A stretch of DNA of 64,000 nt from Zea mays (Eukaryota > Streptophyta > Magnoliopsida > Poales > Poaceae): positions 13,220,434 through 13,284,433 of the forward strand of contig NC_050099.1 in assembly GCF_902167145.1 (NCBI RefSeq), in the 5' to 3' direction. Under the pieces are notes generated by a model, which did no database searches, was not told the origin of the DNA, and saw only the letters and a list, made by a program, of their open reading frames with translations. Shown piece by piece: positions 54,519-64,000 of this stretch (the first letter of the stretch is position 1; each line of letters opens with the position of its first letter). The position numbers were made by a program, and so were the translations under genes.

Positions 54519-57151
54519 TGTAACGCCCCGAATTTTTGCAGTTGAATTTTTTCTTTTCTTTACTCGCCAAAATTCGGGCGTTACCTTTTCTTTTTCTTTT
54601 TCCCTCGCTAAACCTTGACCTTTTCCAAAGTTCTAGAGGGATTCGGTTTGGATTTCCCGTGTAAGAAAAACCCTAAATACTTTATGTTGTTTGATGCACC
54701 ATGCCGAACCTTGCATTTCTTTTGATTGCTTTGAAAGTGCAAATGCATTCATGTAGAAAGATCGGATTTTGAAAATGAGAAGAAGATCTTTTCTTTCTTT
54801 TTCTCTCTCTTTCTCTCTCCTCTTTTTCTCTCTCTCCCGCGCCGTGGGCCGACCCCGGCCGGCCCAGCCGCCCCTGGCGCCCCCTCTTGGGCCTTGGAAG
54901 GCCCAACCGCTCCCCCCCACCTCCCCTTTTTCCCCAATTCTCTCTCCCTCCCTCTCATTTTCTCTCATTTTCTCTCCCCCACCCTAAGCCGCCGCCGCCC
55001 CTACCCCTGCCCTAAGCCGCCGCCGCCCCCTGCCGGCCGCCCCTCGCCGTCGCTCCCCAACGCCGGTGAGCCCCCCCCTCCTCGCTCTCTCCCTCCTCCC
55101 TCTCTCTCCCCTCCCCCTCCTCTCTCCTCGGCCACCGCCTTGGCCGCGCCCCCAGCCGGCCCCTGGCCGCGCGCCCCAGCCGGCCGCTCGGCCGCGCCCT
55201 GGCGCCCCCGGCCAGCCCCCAGCCGCCCCAGCCGCGCCCCGGCCGGCCGCTGGCCGCGCCTGGCCCGCCCGCCTGGCCCTTGGCCGCGCCCCCTGCGCAG
55301 GGCCGGTTCAACCGCCCCTAGGGCCGGTTCAACCGCCCCCCCCTCTGTTTTTTTATTTTTTTTTATTTTATTTACTTTCTGTGCTCATAGCTATTTTATT
55401 TTAGGTAGGCTAATCATTGTTCATGCCATTGAAATAGGAAGTTTAATTTAAAATTCCGTTATACTAATTGATTCATGTAGTTAATTGTTTATCTCGTGCA
55501 ATGTTGATCAACTTAAAATGATTAGGTTTCCATTAGTGTATATGTAACAGAAGTCTTTTGTTAAGAACCAATTGTAATTGATCGTTAGTGCATAAGATTT
55601 AACCCCCTGCGAGACCCTTTCCCGTTTCTTTCTAACCATAACAAATGCGATATCGAATGTCATACTTGATGCATACTCACTTTATTTGTTCCCTTGTATG
55701 GTGTACTGTTCTTTTGTATTAAATATGTGGATGGATGTATGTATGTTTGCACTCGCATAGAGAACGATCCGGTCGAAGAGCCCGAGGAATTCGCAGGAGA
55801 AGCCCCTGAGCAGCAGTCGGTTGGTGGAGGCAAGTGTCCTTTGACCTATCTCTGTCCTATTCATTATTTAATTCACCTCCCGCTTTACACATTTATGCCT
55901 AAGGATTGACTAGCTTTTGTTATCCATGTCCTTGTTTACCTATTTGGGTCGGATTATTACTGCTTAGTTTGATGCTATTGCTCAACTTTAATCAATGAAC
56001 ATGATGTGGTTATCTATGATACGTTGTTTTCCCGTTCTTATTTATGATTATACTTGTGGCATTTAAGGGGACTCGAGCGGTTTCTCGAGTGCCTCTCCGT
56101 AAGGACCTGTTCTATGGATGACCGCCCGGGAAAACAGTGCAACCATGAGGGTGGAATGGGGTGCCCTTAGCTGAATAATTAGAGGATCCGGGGTGTAGTT
56201 CGCTTCGCCGTCGTGCCGTCAATGGGGCTCGGTGTATGCGGCTCGCTCTGCCAAGGTTGATTTGTCCCTTGGGGAGGAGTGCGGTACATTTAGGAAACCT
56301 AACGGGTGGCTACAGCCCCGGGGAATCTTTGTAAAGGCTTCGTAGTGAATCCTTGGCCATTCACCTCGGGAGTGAATAAGGGTCTTGCAAGCCCGGGCCA
56401 GAGAGGGAATCACGGCTTGTGGGTAAAGTGCACAACCTCTGCAGAGTGTTATGAAACTGATATATCAGCCGTGCTCGCGGTTATGAGCGGCCAAGGGAGC
56501 TCCAGTGATTAGCGATACTTGATCAGAGATACTTTGGTACAGGTGGCAATGAGATTGATGGTTCTGATTACGATTATGGTATTGGTAAGTGGTATTCTTT
56601 CCGTTTGGAAAGGATACATTGGGCTAATAACTTGGGTTAATGTTAAAACCTGGCTTTCTACTAGTAAGTAATAACCTGACCAACTAAAAGCAACTGCTTG
56701 ACTTATCCCCACATAAAGCTAGTCCACTACAGCCAAACAGGATACTTGCTAAGTATGTTGATGTGTACTCACCCTTGCTCTACACACCAACCCCCCCCCC
56801 CCCCCCAGGTTGTCAGCATTGCAACCACTGCTCAGGCAAAGATGAAGCCGTGGAAGGAGACTTCCAGGAGTTCCAAGACTACGACGAGTTCTAGGTGTGG
56901 GTTAGCGGCAACCCCCAGTCGGCTGCCTGTGAAGGCCGCGGTTATCTACGTTTCTTTTCCGCACTTTGATTTATTGTAAGAACTATATGGACGTCTCAGA
57001 CGTACGATGTAATCGACTATTATTCCCTTTTAATACTATTTTGAGCACTGTGTGATGATGTCCATATTATGTAACTGCTGTGTACGTGAATAACTGATCC
57101 TGGCACGTACATGGTTTGCATTCGGTTTGCCTTCTAAAACCGGGTGTGACA
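54519..57151 (+). repeat. Chromovirus 5' LTR
   Basis: 2,633 bp, TGTAAC...GTGACA. The first 66 bases contain an inverted repeat, GTAACGCCCCGAATTTTTG with CAAAATTCGGGCGTTAC. A CT-rich tract (54790-54840) and a GC-rich proline-codon-like stretch (54990-55330) follow. A run of 16 C at 56791-56806 may be length-uncertain. Confidence 0.9.
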
Positions 57152-57156
57152 TAAGT

Positions 57157-57169
57157 GGTATCAAAGCCG
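57157..57169 (+). other. Chromovirus primer-binding site
   Basis: TGGTATCAAAGCC, five bases after the 5' LTR, close to the initiator methionine tRNA complement TGGTATCAGAGCC. Confidence 0.8.
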
Positions 57170-57412
57170 TGCTGACTGTAGGACCGCTAACCTAGAGTAG
57201 AATGGTCATTTTAAGGACTATAGACCTCTGCCTCTGCCTTGACTTTGATATCCCTTCAAAAGTTGGTCATACCGACCAAACCTATGTTCTACTATATATT
57301 ATACCTTGCTAAAAAATCATGTTTCATTCTGATCCTTCATTTACTTATGATTCATTATTTGCTGGTCATATTAATTCTGTTCTCACCCTTTTGCTTGCGA
57401 TGTCTTTTGTAG

Positions 57413-58426
57413 ATGGCTCGACTTAGACACACTGCACGAAAGTCCGTCATCCCCTTCTTACCCTCCCGCCTTGCTGAGCGTCCGCTTCGCCGTCCCGTGG
57501 CCGGACAGTCCAGCCACTTGGAGAGACTACACCACCGCCTGCGTGAGGAGCAGGAACGTCGACGACAGGAGCAGCAGGGCTCTTCCTTCTCGCTCCACCA
57601 GGAGATAGATTCTGTGAGGAGCTGCTCCCCTGTGCTTCCTCTGGAGCCGCCCCCTGCATCACCACTGGGCGCCCCAGCTTCTGGAGTAGCTGCTGGAGGA
57701 GACCCAGACGACGGAGATGGCGACGACAGCTCGAGCCACGACACCGACTTCTCTGCTAACCCTGAGCCGGAAGGATGGGTTGCTCGACCCATCACTCGCG
57801 ACGCTGCTCGCAGGTGTCACTTCCACGATGCGCTCGACACCCTGCTACGTCGGGCATTTGACCGGCATACTTGGTCCATCGAGTATCGCTGTGTGGTCTA
57901 CCAGCATAGTCGCGGGGTCTACCCGGACCGCTGGGAGGCGACTTGCTTGGTGCGCTGCCCGGAGGACAGTCTCCAGGGTGCAGAGGCCTGCTCAGAGCAC
58001 TATTCTATCTCTGAACGGGACTCAGCTGAGGCAGCCATGCAAGATGCTGCACGGCGTGCGCTTTCGCACTACTGCTCGGTTTTCGGTGGGGCAGCTGACG
58101 GTCTTGACCTGAAGTATTACCCCCGCCGTCCATCTGGCAGCACAGGAGGCGTGATTGTCTCACCTGTCGGTGAGGGCAATCCTAGGTTGAGCAGCACAGT
58201 CAACCTAGCCGCCGTGCTAAACACGGAGCTGGACCATGCATTAGATGAGCTGAGTAGGGCTCGTGCTGAGATCGCCCTGCTGCGGGCTGAGCGCGCGGAA
58301 CGTCGTCACCTGGATGGTGGTTCCCCCGCTCCCGTCGGGACTCAGCACCCGTACCGCTCACCTCAGCGTGGACACCAGTCTTATGGCAATCCCGACTGCA
58401 AGACCAAGATAAATCTAGAACCATAG
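57413..58426 (+). CDS. Extra ORF upstream of gag in the chromovirus, dsRNA-binding-like fold
   Basis: An intact 337-codon frame starts MARLRHTARKS 244 bases after the primer-binding site, ahead of gag and separate from it. The N-terminus is basic and Arg-rich (RLHHRLREEQERRRQEQQ), the middle acidic (DPDDGDGDDSSSHD). About residues 140-235 resemble a double-stranded-RNA-binding fold by pattern: helix (DALDTLLRRAF), strands (EYRCVVYQHSRG, WEATCLVRC, EHYSIS) and helix (SAEAAMQDAARRALSHYC) with the A..AA..AL signature. A coiled-coil follows (LDHALDELSRARAEIALLRA). I recall similar frames in other grass gypsy elements but know no function. The intact frame among decayed neighbours suggests recent selection. 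Confidence 0.6.
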   Translation: MARLRHTARKSVIPFLPSRLAERPLRRPVAGQSSHLERLHHRLREEQERRRQEQQGSSFSLHQEIDSVRSCSPVLPLEPPPASPLGAPASGVAAGGDPDDGDGDDSSSHDTDFSANPEPEGWVARPITRDAARRCHFHDALDTLLRRAFDRHTWSIEYRCVVYQHSRGVYPDRWEATCLVRCPEDSLQGAEACSEHYSISERDSAEAAMQDAARRALSHYCSVFGGAADGLDLKYYPRRPSGSTGGVIVSPVGEGNPRLSSTVNLAAVLNTELDHALDELSRARAEIALLRAERAERRHLDGGSPAPVGTQHPYRSPQRGHQSYGNPDCKTKINLEP

Positions 58427-58831
58427 ATCGTTAGAGTTGGATCTTGTAATTAATACGAAATATATACATAGAAGCTTCAGTCTTAGCGTTAGTCTCGGTC
58501 TTAGTTAGTCTTAGTTAGACAGGGTAGTTTGCTATATCCTGTGCATTTATGTTTGTCATGATGAACTATGTTTGGTTTGGATCTTTGTAATGACTGTCAC
58601 CAGAGTGTGGGTATCCCCTGCATTTTGGTTTATCTATTATGTTAATGGAGTTAGTTATATAGTTGGGAAACCCCTTTTATTCCACTTTCCTTTCTATCTG
58701 AGAAGCTGTGTGGTCTGTGTTGGAGATCAGTGAAGATGCTCATCTGTCCAGTGCTGCTGAAGAATTCTATTCTCTTTCCTTATGCTGCAAGATTTGCCAG
58801 ATCAGTTCTGATGTGTGGTTGCATTCTACAG
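58427..58831 (+). other. Spacer between the upstream ORF and gag
   Basis: 400 bp of T-rich, AT-rich DNA without coding signal. It contains acceptor-like TTTTGG...CAG sites, for example ATTCTACAG directly before the gag ATG at 58832, so gag could be expressed from a spliced RNA. Confidence 0.45.
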
Positions 58832-61800
58832 ATGTCAGAGAACAGGCGCAGAGGAGGAAGGCGTGCTCAGTAGGAGCGAGCCGCTCAACAGGAGGAGGTG
58901 CCTCAGCAGCAGCACCTGCCGCCCCCGCCCCCGATGTCGATCGAACAGATGTTTCTGATGCAAACTCAGGCAGTTCAAGCCATCGGTCAGACTTTGGCCG
59001 CCATTCAGCAGCAGCAGCAGCAGCAGGCCCCACCTCAGCCTCAGATGCCTCAGATGCCCAGAGACAAGCGTGCTGAATTCATGAGAGGTCATCCACCAAC
59101 GTTTGCTCATTCTTCTGACCCTATGGATGCTGAAGATTGGCTGCGCACTGTGGAGCGGGAGTTGCATACCGCTCAGTGCGATGACAGAGAGAAAGTCCTG
59201 TATGGTCCCCGTCTGTTGAGAGGAGCAGCCCAATCATGGTGGGAGTCTTACCTCGCCACCCATGCCAACCCCGACACCATCACCTGGGAAGAATTCAGAG
59301 GTAGCTTTCGTCAGTACCATGTGCCTGCAGGTCTGATGACAGTGAAGAAGGAGGAATTCCTGGCTCTCAAGCAAGGGCCATCGTCTGTCAGTGAGTATCG
59401 AGACAAGTTTCTGCAATTGTCTCGCTATGCTCCTGAGGATGTCAACACTGACGCCAAGCGACAATACCGTTTTCTGAGAGGCTTGGTCGACCCCCTGCAG
59501 TACCAACTGATGAATCACACTTTCCCGACATTCCAGCACCTGATTGACAGAGCAATCATGATAGAAAGGAAGCGTAAGGAGATGGAAGATCGTAAGCGCA
59601 AGATCAGTGGACCCCAACCTGGAAGCAGCAGCCGTCCTCGTTTCTCAGGCAATCAACCTCAGCAGTTCAGGCAGAACCAGCGTCCACCTCAGCAGCATCA
59701 GCAGTTTCAAAGGCAGTATCCCCAGCATCAGTACCAGAACCGTCAGAGCAACCAGTCAGGAGGTCAGTTTCCGAGGCAGAATCAACAGGCACCTCGTCTT
59801 CCTGCCCCAGCAAACCAGCAGAACAGTCAGGCAGCACCAGCTCAGGTTGGAAACAGGGCATGTTTCCACTGTGGAGAGCAAGGCCACTGGGTGATGCAAT
59901 GTTCGAAGAAGGCAGCCCAGCAGCAGTCAGGCCCCAATGCCCCAGCAAAGCAGAATGTGCCTCAGCCTGGAGCAGGCAATCGCTCTCAGCCGCGTTATAA
60001 TCATGGAAGACTGAACCACTTGGAGGCTGAAGCAGTTCAGGAGACCCCCAACATGATAGTAGGTATGTTCCCAGTCGACTCCCATATTGCAGAAGTGTTA
60101 TTTGATACTGGAGCAACGCATTCTTTCATCGCTGCATCATGGGTAGAAGCACATAATCTTCCAACTACTACCATGTCAACCCCCATTCAAATTGACTCAG
60201 CTGGTGGTAGAATTCGAGCTGATAGCATTTGTTTGAATATAAGTGTGAAAATAAGGGGGATAGCATTTCCCGCCAACCTTATAGTAATGGGTACTCAGGG
60301 AATAGATGTCATCCTAGGGATGAATTGGCTAGATAAGTATCGGGCAATTATCAGTTGTGATAAAAGGACAATCAAGTTGGTGTCCCCACTAGGAGAGGAA
60401 GTGGTGACCGAGTTAGTCCTGCCTGAGCCAAAGAAAGGAAGTTGTTATCGGATAGCTGTAGATAGCAGTGGAGCAGACCCAATTGAGAGTATCAAGGTTG
60501 TGTCCGAGTTCCCGGATGTGTTTCCAAAGGACTTACCGGGTATGCCACCAGAGCGGAAAGTTGAGTTTGCCATAGAGCTTCTTCCTGGAACCGCCCCCAT
60601 CTTTAAGAGAGCTTACAGAATATCTGGACCAGAATTGGTTGAGCTTAAGAAGCAGATTGATGAGCTGTCAGAGAAAGGTTACATTCGGCCAAGCACCTCG
60701 CCTTGGGCCGCTCCTGTCTTGTTTGTGGAAAAGAAAGATGGCACCAAAAGGATGTGTATTGATTATCGAGCTTTGAATGAGGTCACGATAAAGAACAAGT
60801 ATCCTTTGCCCAGAATAGAAGATCTGTTCGACCAGTTGAGAGGAGCCAGTGTGTTCTCCAAGATTGATCTGAGGTCAGGTTATCATCAGCTCAGGATCCG
60901 ACCTTCGGACATTCCGAAGACGGCATTCATTTCCAAGTATGGGTTGTATGAGTTCACAGTGATGTCTTTTGGTTTGACCAATGCGCCAGCATTCTTCATG
61001 AACTTGATGAATAGTGTATTCATGGATTACCTTGATAAGTTTGTGGTGGTATTCATTGATGACATTCTGGTTTATTCTCAAAGCGAAGAAGAGCATGCAG
61101 ATCATTTGAGGATGGTATTGCAGAGATTGCGAGAGCACCAGTTGTACGCAAAGTTGAGCAAGTGTGAGTTCTGGATCAGTGAAGTCCTGTTCTTGGGTCA
61201 CATAATCAACAAGGAAGGATTGGCTGTGGATCCGAAGAAAGCGGCAGACATTCTGAACTGGAAAGCGCCAACAGATGCTAGAGGAATCAAGAGTTTCATT
61301 GGAATGGCCGGATACTATCGGCGATTCATTGAAGGGTTTTCGAAGATTGCGAAGCCAATGACAGCGTTGCTAGGCAACAAGGTTGAGTTCAAATGGACCC
61401 AGAAATGTCAAGAGGCCTTTGAAGCGCTGAAAGAGAAGTTGACTACATCGCCTGTCCTAATCTTGCCTGATGTGCACAAGCCCTTCTCGGTGTATTGTGA
61501 TGCTTGTTACACAGGTTTGGGATGCGTGTTGATGCAAGAGGGAAGAGTTGTGGCTTACTCGTCCCGACAGCTGAAGGTTCATGAGAAGAACTACCCAATC
61601 CATGATCTAGAGTTGGCAGCAGTGGTTCACGCACTGAAGACATGGAGGCACTATTTGTATGGACAGAAATGCGATGTTTACACAGATCACAAGAGTCTGA
61701 AGTACATATTCACTCAGTCAGAGTTGAACATGAGGCAGCGAAGATGGTTAGAGTTGATCAAAGACTATGAGTTGGAGATTCATTACCATCCAGGCAAAGC

Positions 61801-63388
61801 AAACGTAGTGGCAGATGCTTTGAGCAGAAAGAGTCAAGTCAATCTGATGGTCGCTCGCCCGATGCCTTATGAGTTGGCCAAGGAGTTCGACAGGTTGAGT
61901 CTCGGGTTTCTGAACAATTCGCGAGGAGTCACAGTTGAATTGGAACCTACCTTGGAGCGCGAAATCAAAGAAGCGCAGAAGAATGATGAAAAGATCAGTG
62001 AGATTCGGCGATTGATTCTAGATGGCAGAGGCAAAGATTTTCGAGAAGATGCTGAAGGCGTGATATGGTTCAAAGACCGCTTATGTGTTCCCAATGTCCA
62101 GTCCATTCGGGAGTTGATTCTCAAGGAAGCTCATGAGACCACTTATTCGATTCACCCTGGCAGTGAGAAGATGTATCAGGATCTGAAGAAGAAATTCTGG
62201 TGGTACGGAATGAAGAGGGAAATCGCAGAGCATGTGGCTAAGTGCGATAGTTGTCGAAGAATTAAGGCAGAGCACCAGAGACCAGCTGGATTGTTGCAAC
62301 CGTTGCAGATCCCTCAGTGGAAATGGGATGAAATTGGTATGGATTTCATAGTCGGATTGCCTCGCACTCGAGCCGGCTACGATTCTATTTGGGTAGTGGT
62401 GGACCGTTTGACCAAGTCAGCCCACTTCATACCTGTCAAGACCATCTACAACAGTGCAGTATTGGCAGAGTTGTATATGTCTCGGATCGTTTGTCTTCAT
62501 GGTGTGCCAAAGAAGATAGTGTCAGACAGAGGAACGCAGTTCACCTCTCATTTCTGGCAGCAGTTGCATGAAGCCTTGGGCACACATCTGAATTTCAGTT
62601 CAGCTTATCACCCGCAGACAGATGGCCAGACTGAAAGGACCAATCAAATTCTCGAAGATATGTTGAGAGCCTGTGCGTTGCAAGATCAGTCCGGATGGGA
62701 CAAGCGATTGCCTTATGCAGAGTTTTCCTATAACAACAGTTACCAGGCCAGTTTGAAGATGTCACCGTTTCAGGCGCTTTATGGAAGGAGTTGTAGAACT
62801 CCGTTGCAATGGGATCAGCCTGGAGAGAAGCAAGTGTTTGGGCCAGACATTTTGCTTGAAGCCGAAGAGAACATCAAGATGGTTCGAGAGAATCTGAAGA
62901 TAGCGCAATCGAGGCAGCGAAGCTATGCAGACACAAGAAGAAGAGAGCTGAGTTTTGAAGTCGGAGACTTTGTCTATCTGAAAGTGTCACCGATCAGAGG
63001 AGTCAGAAGATTCGGAGTGAAAGGCAAGCTAGCACCCCGCTACATTGGTCCGTACCAGATCCTCTCAAAGCGTGGAGAAGTGGCTTATCAGCTCAGCCTG
63101 CCAGAGAATTTGTCTGCTGTGCATGATGTCTTTCATGTGTCTCAGTTGAAGAAGTGCTTGCGTGTGCCAGAAGAGCAGTTGCCAGTGGAAGGTCTTGAGG
63201 TCCAGGAGGACTTGACCTATGTTGAGAAGCCAGCTCAGATCCTTGAGATTGCAGACAGAGTCACCCGAAGGAAGACCATCAGAATGTGCAAAGTCAGATG
63301 GAATCACCACTCTGAGGAAGAAGCAACCTGGGAGCGTGAAGATGATCTAGTGGCCAAGTACCCAGAGCTCTTTGCTAGCCAGCCCTGA
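58832..63388 (+). CDS. Chromovirus Gag-Pol polyprotein with one early TAG
   Basis: ATG at 58832 (MSENRRRGG) is in frame but TAG at 58871-58873 ends it after 13 codons. The frame is then open for about 1,500 codons; the next ATG is 58934. Order: Gag ([30 protein letters not shown]), zinc knuckle [14 protein letters not shown], protease [14 protein letters not shown] ([34 protein letters not shown], catalytic acids present), RNase H ([23 protein letters not shown]), integrase zinc (HPGSEKM ... CDSCRR) and DDE core ([26 protein letters not shown]), chromodomain ([30 protein letters not shown]). The chromodomain directs integration to chromatin marks. Only the early TAG is wrong. Confidence 0.92.
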
Positions 63389-63404
63389 ATCTCGAGGGCG
63401 AGAT

Positions 63405-63424
63405 TCTTTTAAGGGGGATAGGTT
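63405..63424 (+). other. Chromovirus polypurine tract
   Basis: AAGGGGGATAGGTT directly precedes the 3' LTR; the expected primer site for plus-strand synthesis. Confidence 0.7.
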
Positions 63425-64000
63425 TGTAACGCCCCGAATTTTTGCAGTTGAATTTTTTCTTTTCTTTACTCGCCAAAATTCGGGCGTTACCTTTTCTTTT
63501 TCTTTTTCCCTCGCTAAACCTTGACCTTTTCCAAAGTTCTAGCGGGATTCGGTTTGGATTTCCCGTGTAAGAAAAACCCTAAATACTTTATGTTGTTTGA
63601 TGCACCATGCCGAACCTTGCATTTCTTTTGATTGCTTTGAAAGTGCAAATGCATTCATGTAGAAAGATCGGATTTTGAAAATGAGAAGAAGATCTTTTCT
63701 TTCTTTTTCTCTCTCTTTCTCTCTCTTTCTCTCTCCTCTTTTTCTCTCTCTCCCGCGCCGTGGGCCGACCCCGGCCGGCCCAGCCGCCCCTGGCGCCCCC
63801 TCTTGGGTCTTGGAAGGCCCAACCGCTCCCCCCCACCTCCCCTTTTTCCCCAATTCTCTCTCCCTCCCTCTCATTTTCTCTCATTTTCTCTCCCCCACCC
63901 TAAGCCGCCGCCGCCCCTACCCCTGCCCTAAGCCGCCGCCGCCCCCTGCCGGCCGCCCCTCGCCGTCGCTCCCCAACGCCGGTGAGCCCCCCTCCTCCCT
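63425..64000 (+). repeat. Chromovirus 3' LTR, partial
   Basis: Matches the first part of the 5' LTR closely. The visible differences are few, for example one extra CTCTCTTT-type unit near 63721 and single-base changes. It continues beyond the window. Confidence 0.9.

Larger units (their letters stand above)
54519..64000 (+). mobile_element. Chromodomain gypsy (Tekay/Del-type chromovirus), 3' LTR cut by window end
   Basis: 5' LTR 54519-57151, primer-binding site, an extra upstream frame (57413-58426), one long Gag-Pol frame (58832-63388) ending in a chromodomain, purine tract, and a 3' LTR starting at 63425 that runs off the window. It sits in the gag of the second Huck-like element; left flanking bases are CAGGG (54514-54518). 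Polyprotein order with C-terminal chromodomain and multi-kb LTR fits Tekay/Del-type chromoviruses. It is the least damaged element here and, being nested in another, the youngest layer at this site. Confidence 0.92.

Noticed and set aside
54894..55451. 185-codon proline-rich frame in the chromovirus LTR
   Set aside because: Simple-sequence translation of a CT/GC-rich LTR stretch.
56791..56806. Run of 16 C as a regulatory signal
   Set aside because: A homopolymer in an LTR; its length may be a sequencing uncertainty and nothing else supports function.

Overview
The window looks like a maize-type (Zea or close grass relative) chromosome segment built almost entirely of nested transposable elements. 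The evidence is intron-bearing plant gene fragments, plant-specific element families (Tourist and Stowaway MITEs, a Sirevirus-type copia, a Huck-like gypsy with a second RNase H, a chromodomain gypsy, CACTA, MULE, hAT) and the insertion-inside-insertion layout typical of maize intergenic DNA. The maize assignment rests on recalled family resemblance (Huck-like LTR, Opie/Ji-like gag), not on a search. I see no intact host gene.

Layout. 1-4.2 kb: decayed host gene pieces (a DDI1-like ubiquitin-receptor pseudogene and an LRR/F-box-like fragment) and repeats resembling Helitron 3' ends. 4.68-8.26 kb: a hAT element with exact 8-bp target duplication and an internally deleted, stop-bearing transposase. 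8.35-8.54 kb: a Tourist MITE. 8.96-23.10 kb: a CACTA element with 3-bp target duplication. It has no transposase I can recognise, but carries exon-intron fragments of E2F, long-chain acyl-CoA synthetase, ABCB transporter and FATB thioesterase genes. It is itself interrupted at 11.2-20.1 kb by a young copia element. 23.24-23.41 kb: a Stowaway MITE.

24.38-46.81 kb: a Mutator-like element (MULE) with 9-bp target duplication. It carries three genes: a mudrA-type transposase, a plant-mobile-domain (PMD) gene in the same direction, and a convergent multi-exon gene with GRF-like zinc modules. A Huck-like gypsy (24.97-38.62 kb, TSD AGCAT) sits in the MULE leader intron. 46.8-51.4 kb: flanking DNA and a minus-strand copia relic lacking reverse transcriptase, next to a 336-bp tandem duplication. 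51.36-54.52 kb: the left part of a second Huck-like element, broken by insertion of a Tekay/Del-type chromovirus (54.52 kb to beyond the window) that is nearly intact.

How things work together. Each LTR element codes its own gag (particle), protease, reverse transcriptase/RNase H and integrase, and its LTRs supply promoter and termination signals. The DNA elements rely on terminal repeats recognised by their transposase. Both the Sirevirus and the Huck-like copy carry nonsense codons and an Asp-to-Tyr change in a reverse-transcriptase catalytic motif, so neither should be self-sufficient. The chromovirus polyprotein has one early TAG and otherwise looks competent. Most nonsense codons are explainable as C-to-T changes at CAG or CGA codons, the expected trace of cytosine methylation in silenced plant elements.
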